DNA of 5,388 bases from contig JADFGI010000228.1 of the NCBI GenBank assembly GCA_022567815.1, positions 1-5,388 on the forward strand, read 5' to 3'. The notes beneath the pieces were generated by a model. The model saw only the letters and a program-made list of their open reading frames with translations. It ran no database searches and was not told the origin of the DNA. The position numbers and the translations under genes are program-made. Of this stretch, positions 1 to 3,550 are shown piece after piece. The stretch is from Nitrospinota bacterium (GTDB lineage: Bacteria > Nitrospinota > Nitrospinia > Nitrospinales > VA-1). Position 1 is the first letter of the stretch. Every line of letters starts with the position of its first letter.

Positions 1-2
1 TT

Positions 3-221
3 GAAGATGATTTTGGGATAAGGATATATAGGAATATGGAAAAATGTTCAAAGCTTGAACAAGGGCATGACCAAGCATCAGCGGAGTCGTCATCATTACC
101 TGCTTTGGAGCAAATGAATTCTGATCTTGAAGAAATCCAATTATTTCTAAACGAGATTAAAAAATTACAGGATAAAACCGAGGAAAAGAGAAAAAAGAGC
201 CTTAAGCCACCGAATTGTTAG
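3..221 (+). CDS. C-terminal end of an unidentified protein (or a small hypothetical protein)
   Basis: I do not recognise this product. The frame is open from the left edge of the window to a TAG stop at 219-221, so it may be the tail of a longer gene that starts outside. An internal ATG at 36 would give a 61-residue protein, but its nearest AGGA (30-33) is only two bases upstream and the next AGGA (21-24) is rather far, so ribosome-binding evidence for that start is poor. The last 50 residues are polar and charged, with a run of hydrophobic residues spaced about 3-4 apart (LEQMNSDLEEIQLFLNEI and on), followed by a Lys/Glu-rich end. This suggests an amphipathic helix or short coiled coil. There is no signal peptide, membrane segment or metal-binding motif. 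It could also be a non-coding open frame; its existence and extent are both uncertain. Confidence 0.4.
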   Translation, partial: EDDFGIRIYRNMEKCSKLEQGHDQASAESSSLPALEQMNSDLEEIQLFLNEIKKLQDKTEEKRKKSLKPPNC

Positions 222-269
222 TGCTATTCAAGTATTATCTGCCCGCTAGCATTTTTCTGACGGCCACAT

Positions 270-437
270 TTATTTGCCGCGTTTTCTGAACCTTGCTATA
301 TCGTCTTTCAAGTTTCCTGAAAACTTGGATGTTCGGCCAGCGATAGCATCTTGATAACCTTCCAGTATGCCAGCCCGTAGCTCAGCGGCTTCAAGGCGTT
401 GTTTTTTTTCACGCAAGACATCCCGCATAAATTCCAT
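270..437 (-). CDS. Small ParD/CopG-type antitoxin-like protein, possibly an N-terminally truncated orphan
   Basis: Reading the minus strand from ATG at 437 to TAA at 270-272 gives a 55-residue charged, helical protein. Its start, MEFMRDVLREKKQRLEAAEL, resembles the second helix and linker of ribbon-helix-helix antitoxins of the ParD type (a 'VRDALRE...RLE...LR' pattern). It continues with ILEGYQDAIAG and a basic end, a layout typical of the toxin-binding tail of such antitoxins. An AGGG lies nine bases before the ATG and could serve as ribosome-binding site. The frame stays open for only nine more codons upstream to a stop, with no conventional start codon there, so the usual N-terminal beta strand of a ParD protein is missing. 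Downstream no toxin reading frame is visible: an ATG directly after the stop opens only seven codons. It may be a decayed antitoxin or a small DNA-binding partner of unknown function. The family assignment comes from pattern recognition and is moderate. Confidence 0.5.
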   Translation of the reverse strand: MEFMRDVLREKKQRLEAAELRAGILEGYQDAIAGRTSKFSGNLKDDIARFRKRGK

Positions 438-467
438 GACAGATTTCCCTTCAATATTCAGTTCTTA

Positions 468-500
468 TTGAGTTGTATGTACACTATATGTATTATACAA
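468..500 (+). promoter_or_regulatory. Candidate brnTA promoter and operator with inverted repeat
   Basis: TTGAGT (468-473) and TATTAT (491-496) are separated by 17 bases and form a plausible sigma70-type promoter reading toward brnT. On top of it lies an inverted repeat, TTGTAT (473-478) and ATACAA (495-500), with 16 bases between the arms. TATGTA also occurs twice (476-481 and 487-492), 11 bases apart, about one helical turn. On the minus strand a perfect TATAAT box (complement of 492-497) faces the antitoxin-like gene ending at 270, so the two divergent -10 elements overlap. BrnA-type antitoxins are known to repress their own operon, which makes this the natural operator candidate; binding here is inferred. 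Confidence 0.45.
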
Positions 501-502
501 TA

Positions 503-787
503 ATGTTTGAATGGGATGAAAACAAAAACCGTCGCAATATTGAGATCCACGGGATTGATTTTGTGCGGGCAAAAGAAATCTGGGGTGGAGAGGTTCTCGA
601 AGTACCGTCAACTCAATCTGAACATGGTGAAGAGCGGTTTTTGGCGATTGGTGCGATTGGTCCTGAGGAATTGATTATAACAGTCGTATTTGTCTGGCGT
701 GGTGACAGACGGCGGCTGATCAGTGCACGGAGAGCGCGGAATTATGAAAGAAAAAGTTATCAGGAAACGTTTGGGAGAGGGTCTTAA
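503..787 (+). CDS. brnT: BrnT family type II toxin (ribonuclease toxin)
   Basis: This 94-residue protein matches the BrnT (DUF497) family across its length. It begins FEWDENKNRRNIEIHGIDF (residues 2-20), the typical family opening; a central HGEERFLAIG segment (41-50) follows; and it ends with a beta strand and the basic RLISARRA motif (71-78) before a Tyr-Glu-Arg helix. BrnT proteins adopt a RelE-like fold and inhibit growth by cutting RNA, and are neutralised by BrnA; this is known for the family, not shown here. I chose ATG 503 because the protein then starts exactly at the conserved MFEWD and has the usual length. An in-frame TTG at 473 would add ten residues unlike the family. No Shine-Dalgarno sequence precedes the ATG, and the -10 box ends at 496, so the mRNA may be leaderless. 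The last 44 bases overlap brnA. Confidence 0.9.
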   Translation: MFEWDENKNRRNIEIHGIDFVRAKEIWGGEVLEVPSTQSEHGEERFLAIGAIGPEELIITVVFVWRGDRRRLISARRARNYERKSYQETFGRGS

Positions 788-1061
788 ACAGGATAAGACC
801 GATTGGGGACGTATTTCCAGGCTGACTGACAAAAAGATCAATGCGGCTATCAAAAAAGATCCCGATGCTTTAGCGGTCCAACCCTCGTGGATGGAAAACG
901 CCATGATCCTCAGGCCCAATCAGGATAAGGAACGCTTGACCGTTCGCTTTGATGCGGACATGGTGGAATGGTTCAAAAAACAGGGCCGAGGTTATCAAAC
1001 CCGCATGAACGCGGTACTTAGGTCTTATTATGAAGCCTGTAAAAACCCTCCGCCTAAGTAG
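744..1061 (+). CDS. brnA: BrnA family type II antitoxin
   Basis: A 105-residue protein that pairs with the upstream BrnT. The C-terminal third (about residues 62-98) contains LTVRFDADMVEWFKKQGRG followed by YQTRMNAVLRSYYEA, the signature of the BrnA antitoxin family: a ribbon-helix-helix-like DNA-binding unit. The N-terminal 60 residues are basic and polar and would be expected to contact the toxin. Family members neutralise BrnT by forming a stable complex and repress their own promoter. ATG 744 is preferred, with GGA just upstream inside the brnT coding region; an in-frame GTG at 723 would add seven residues. The 44-bp overlap with brnT implies co-transcription and coupled translation. Residues are intact, so the module looks functional. 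The gene converges on the FGE-like gene with only a short gap and no obvious terminator. Confidence 0.9.
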   Translation: MKEKVIRKRLGEGLKQDKTDWGRISRLTDKKINAAIKKDPDALAVQPSWMENAMILRPNQDKERLTVRFDADMVEWFKKQGRGYQTRMNAVLRSYYEACKNPPPK

Positions 1062-1097
1062 CAGGAAGTTCTAATATCATCCGGGCCAGGCGATCTT

Positions 1098-1196
1098 TTA
1101 TTTCCCCTCAGCGCTTTTGACGCAACGGAAGCCGACGGTTTTGTTGCTCATGGATGGCACCGTGGCGTTGCGGTAGGTCATGTTGACGTTGAGCGT
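1098..1196 (-). pseudogene. Out-of-frame C-terminal end of the FGE-like gene
   Basis: Reading the minus strand from 1196 in the frame that ends at TAA 1098-1100 gives TLNVNMTYRNATVPSMSNKT followed by VGFRCVKSAEGK. This is the conserved FGE-family finish, in which GFRC(V/A) is the last strand of the domain. It follows directly from GGNWRN of the main frame if one base is skipped around 1197, or if two bases were lost close by. The main frame instead encodes about 28 residues without family resemblance and stops at TGA 1108-1110. So a single small indel separates the two halves. It may be a real mutation, a sequencing or assembly error, or, less likely, programmed slippage; no clear slippery heptamer with a downstream structure is visible. 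Confidence 0.8.
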
Positions 1197-1908
1197 TGTT
1201 TCTCCAGTTGCCGCCACGGATCACCTTGTACTGTCCTCTTTCAAACCCTTGGGGATTTGCCTTGGGCGAGAATAAATAGTATTCCGGTAGATGCCAGTCA
1301 TGCGTCCATTCGGACACGTTGCCCGAAAGGTCATAAACGCCGTAATCGGATTTTCCCGCTTCATAGGAACCAACGGCTGAAGTTTTATTCAATTCCTCAT
1401 TAAAATTCACCTTTTTGCTGTCCGGCGGTTCGTTGCCCCAGGGATAGCTGATATGACGCTTGCCCCGCGACGCTTTTTCCCATTCCGCTTCGGTGGGCAG
1501 ACGCTTGCCTTTCCAGGCGCAATGTTTGACGGCTTCTTTCCAGGGAACTCCGACCACGGGTTGGCGTGGACCGTTGAAATCAGGATTGTCAAAGAATCTC
1601 GGCTTTTTCTTGCCTTCCGCGTTTACATATTTCTCGTATTCGGCATTGGTGACTTCATAAATATCCATATAAAATCCATCCACATGCACATGGTGGGCGG
1701 GATTTTCCGGTCCCAGGGCATGGCGGTCGGTGTGCATGAGGTCCGCGGGAATCAATTCCCTGAGCGACCGCCGACTGCCCATTTCATAAATTCCGGCTTC
1801 TATGAAAGCCATATTTTCTGTCCCGGAGGTGTCTTTCGCATCCTCCGCGAAGGATGCCGAAGCAAATAAGTGAACCAACAAGACCAGACCGGGGATGAAC
1901 CAATTCAT
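1108..1908 (-). CDS. Exported formylglycine-generating-enzyme-like (FGE/SUMF1 family) protein, frameshifted near its C-terminus
   Basis: The 266-residue product starts with a signal peptide (residues 1-21, cleavage likely after SFA), so it acts outside the cytoplasm. The mature part is an FGE-sulfatase domain: MAFIEAGIYEMGS (33-45), the VDGFYMDIYEVTNAEYEKY stretch (76-94), the KGKRLPTEAEWEKASRG stretch (133-149), YPWGNE (155-160), DLSGNVSEW (193-201) and VIRGGNWRN (229-237). ATG 1908 has a GGAG eight bases upstream. After about residue 238 this frame loses similarity to the family; the expected ending is in another frame (see 1098-1196). The family includes true sulfatase-activating enzymes, which need a cysteine pair near the C-terminus. 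That pair is absent in either frame, so a role in sulfatase maturation is unlikely; other members act in ergothioneine-type or pyoverdine chemistry or are structural. No sulfatase gene is nearby. The substrate is unknown. Confidence 0.85.
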   Translation of the reverse strand: MNWFIPGLVLLVHLFASASFAEDAKDTSGTENMAFIEAGIYEMGSRRSLRELIPADLMHTDRHALGPENPAHHVHVDGFYMDIYEVTNAEYEKYVNAEGKKKPRFFDNPDFNGPRQPVVGVPWKEAVKHCAWKGKRLPTEAEWEKASRGKRHISYPWGNEPPDSKKVNFNEELNKTSAVGSYEAGKSDYGVYDLSGNVSEWTHDWHLPEYYLFSPKANPQGFERGQYKVIRGGNWRNNAQRQHDLPQRHGAIHEQQNRRLPLRQKR

Positions 1909-2131
1909 AAATTTTTCTCCGAAAATTAGTACAAGGAAAGAGCTGAAATTTCACCGATTATTCCAATAATATCGAAACCGGCGAATTTTTGTGGAAAAAT
2001 TTTAGGGCCGAATTTGCAAGGGTTTTGGGCACAGAAGATTCCGGCTGGTTTGCTTGAGGATTGACACTCCAATTCAATCAGGATAGAATTTAGACATAGC
2101 AAGAAAGTCGTGTGATTTCATTGAGATAGCG
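1909..2131. other. Divergent intergenic region between the FGE-like and zinc-ribbon genes
   Basis: This AT-rich 223-bp stretch carries no plausible gene. It holds the ribosome-binding site of the FGE-like gene (CTCC, 1917-1920 on the plus strand). A perfect 10-base palindrome TGAAATTTCA lies at 1944-1953, and an inverted repeat ATTATT-CC-AATAAT at 1957-1970. Both sit 36-62 bases upstream of the FGE-like start, where an operator could lie. I find no convincing -35/-10 pair for the minus-strand gene. The right end holds the promoter of the zinc-ribbon gene. Confidence 0.4.
2061..2089 (+). promoter_or_regulatory. Sigma70-type promoter of the zinc-ribbon membrane protein gene
   Basis: A perfect -35 box TTGACA (2061-2066) is followed, after the optimal 17-base spacer, by TAGAAT (2084-2089), one mismatch from TATAAT. 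Transcription would start near 2096. That leaves a leader of about 36 or 72 bases, depending on which start codon the downstream gene uses. This is the strongest promoter match in the window and suggests constitutive expression of the small membrane protein. Confidence 0.65.
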
Positions 2132-2167
2132 TTGAAACGTCCGTTTTGGCGTATTCCCTGGCACATT

Positions 2168-2566
2168 ATGGATAAACCGAAAAAAGAAACTCTTTTGAAT
2201 CAAAATCCAGACTCCAAAATCTGCCTGAATTGCGGCTTTCCCAACCGCGTCACCGATTCACGTTGCATGTATTGCCAGACCAGCCTGGCAACCGATTCGG
2301 GATTGATCTCCTGGTTTCGGCAAACTTTCTACATCCTCCGCTGGAGATGGCAACTCAAACAACAGCGCGAAACTCACCATAAGCCCGACAGCATGCCCAT
2401 TTTTAAAGCGGCGGGGTTTTTTCTTATGGGCGCGATTTTGAGCGGGGTGGGTGTGTTTTTGTTCACCGAAGCGGTCAGCAGGAATTCATTCTCTAAAGGA
2501 TTGATAGGCATCCTTTTTCTGTTCTATGGGGTGTTCACCCTCAAAGGTCTCTTCACTAAAAAATAA
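2168..2566 (+). CDS. Small zinc-ribbon protein with two C-terminal membrane segments
   Basis: I do not recognise a named family. The 132-residue protein has an N-terminal zinc ribbon: CLNCGF (C19, C22) and CMYC (C33, C36), two CxxC knuckles 10 residues apart. A basic, Trp-rich linker follows (about 48-75, with FRQTFYILRWRWQLK), then two hydrophobic segments at about 78-100 and 108-127, and a KK end. The likely topology is a cytoplasmic zinc ribbon anchored in the inner membrane by a helical hairpin. Such zinc-ribbon/two-helix proteins are common hypotheticals, and no enzyme motif is visible. The start is uncertain: ATG 2168 has no Shine-Dalgarno sequence, while an in-frame TTG at 2132 has GAGA a few bases upstream and would add a 12-residue Trp/Pro-containing extension (MKRPFWRIPWHI). 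The gene stands alone, with its own strong promoter. Confidence 0.75.
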   Translation: MDKPKKETLLNQNPDSKICLNCGFPNRVTDSRCMYCQTSLATDSGLISWFRQTFYILRWRWQLKQQRETHHKPDSMPIFKAAGFFLMGAILSGVGVFLFTEAVSRNSFSKGLIGILFLFYGVFTLKGLFTKK

Positions 2567-2674
2567 AGCGACAGCGGCCGCTACGCGGGAAGAAAGATTC
2601 CGCGCGAAAGAGAGTTCAGTCAGCCATATACCCATCGCACGGAAATATTGGATCCAGCGTCACGCTGGCATCAA
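2567..2674. other. Convergent intergenic region with a short hairpin
   Basis: This 108-bp gap lies between the ends of the zinc-ribbon gene and the minus-strand cyclase gene. A 15-base palindrome CCAGCGTCACGCTGG at 2654-2668 can form a tight hairpin on either strand. A second, bulged inverted repeat surrounds GCGGGAA (2585-2591) and TTCCGCG (2598-2604). Neither is followed by a clear T-run on either strand, so a rho-independent terminator is possible but not well supported. The hairpin could also be a small dispersed repeat. Confidence 0.35.
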
Positions 2675-3457
2675 TTAATAATCGCTAATTTCCGCAACAA
2701 TTCTGAGCGGTGCGCCACTACCCTTGCCAATTTTCATGGGAAGAGCGATCACCCGCAGTCCCTTGGGGGGCAGGGTGGAAAGATTGCAGATGTTCTCGTA
2801 GCCGGGAACGTTGGCTTCTCCGAAAATCTGATGCGCGATAAAATCCGTCGATTGCCCGGCATCAAGGCTCGGTGTGTCCAGTCCGACCGATCCCACGTTT
2901 CTCTCATTGACCAGAAACCGGGCCGCCTCGGCGCTGAATCCTGGAAAATGAAGATTTTTGACGTCGCCCGGCTGATCCGTTCCAAGATACTTCTTTTTGT
3001 CCGGCCAGAACGACTCCCAACCGGTAAGAACCAGAACCGTGGTGTTCTTGAGGATTTTTCCATGCTGTTTTTCCCAATCGAGAAAATCTTGCTTGCGGAT
3101 CAGATAATCGGGATCATTCATAGCGTGTTTGCGGACGTCCACGACGATTCCGGGAGCGATCAGGCGGTCAAGAGGAATATCATCGACATGCCACTTGCCA
3201 CGGGCGAAATGGGCGGGGGCGTCGAGATGCGTCCCTCCGTGTTCCGACCCGCTGATATCATTCGATTCGTACCAATAGCCTTTAGAGGTAAAGCCTTCAT
3301 GGACCTTCTCAAGCATAAAGGGTTTGCTGGTCGGCCAGTAAATGGTACTTTCATCAAAGGGATGCGTCAAATCGACCAGGCGGGGTTCGGCCATTGCCTT
3401 GAAAGTCTGGGTCCCCAAAAAGGTCAGAATGAAACAAAATGTCAGTAGAAACCTCAT
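2675..3457 (-). CDS. Exported cyclase family / kynurenine formamidase-like metal-dependent hydrolase
   Basis: This 260-residue protein belongs to the cyclase family (PF04199-type), whose members include kynurenine formamidase and other metal-dependent amide or ester hydrolases. The core motif is HGGTHLDAPAHF (73-84), where H73, H77 and D79 match the metal ligands of the family. H209 and E221, twelve residues apart, match the second histidine/glutamate pair known from KynB. The opening LVDLTHPF (27-34) and VGLDTPSLD (191-199) are also typical. Residues 1-23 form a signal peptide ending AMA, so the enzyme is exported, unlike cytoplasmic KynB. ATG 3457 is chosen because the signal peptide begins there; an in-frame start at 3526 would place 23 unrelated residues before it. 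No kynurenine pathway genes are nearby. It is divergent from the copper ATPase. Hydrolase function is likely; the substrate is unknown. Confidence 0.85.
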   Translation of the reverse strand: MRFLLTFCFILTFLGTQTFKAMAEPRLVDLTHPFDESTIYWPTSKPFMLEKVHEGFTSKGYWYESNDISGSEHGGTHLDAPAHFARGKWHVDDIPLDRLIAPGIVVDVRKHAMNDPDYLIRKQDFLDWEKQHGKILKNTTVLVLTGWESFWPDKKKYLGTDQPGDVKNLHFPGFSAEAARFLVNERNVGSVGLDTPSLDAGQSTDFIAHQIFGEANVPGYENICNLSTLPPKGLRVIALPMKIGKGSGAPLRIVAEISDY

Positions 3458-3550
3458 GAAAAAATTTTCAACCGGTTGCAATGGAAAAATCCTAATAGAA
3501 AAAAAATGTATCCTACAATATATCATGATTATTTTAGAGATGGTCCCCTA
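3458..3550. promoter_or_regulatory. Divergent promoter region of the cyclase and copper ATPase genes
   Basis: This 93-bp gap separates the two divergent starts. It contains a perfect 10-base palindrome CAACCGGTTG (3469-3478), a direct repeat ATCCTA (3489-3494 and 3510-3515) spaced 21 bases apart, and a -10-like TACAAT (3514-3519) reading toward the ATPase, without a good -35 at normal spacing. On the minus strand, TTGTAG (3513-3518) and TAGGAT (3489-3494) with an 18-base spacer could drive the cyclase. A missing -35 would suit an activator-dependent copper promoter, but I see no clear CueR-type or CsoR-type operator. The GAGATGG at 3537-3543 is the probable ATPase ribosome-binding site, seven bases from the ATG. 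Confidence 0.35.

Noticed and set aside
375..395. GCCCGTAGCTCAGCGG-like stretch resembling the 5' end and D-arm of a tRNA
   Set aside because: No matching acceptor 3' strand, anticodon arm or T-arm (GGTTCGA-type) follows within 80 bases; it lies within the antitoxin-like minus-strand gene.
608..919. Minus-strand open frame opposite brnT and brnA
   Set aside because: It spans two recognisable plus-strand genes and shows no family features.
1062..1097. Possible terminator between brnA and the FGE-like gene
   Set aside because: No stable inverted repeat with a following T-run could be found in this short gap.
1453..1869. Plus-strand open frame of 138 codons opposite the FGE-like gene
   Set aside because: The opposite strand encodes conserved FGE motifs throughout; this frame has no supporting signal.
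2573..2582. Perfect palindrome AGCGGCCGCT after the zinc-ribbon gene
   Set aside because: Only a GC-rich 10-base palindrome with no loop and no T-run; most likely chance, not a terminator.
2648..3448. A 266-codon plus-strand open frame opposite the cyclase gene
   Set aside because: It lies entirely within a well-supported minus-strand gene with catalytic motifs; its translation has no family resemblance and no ribosome-binding site is evident.
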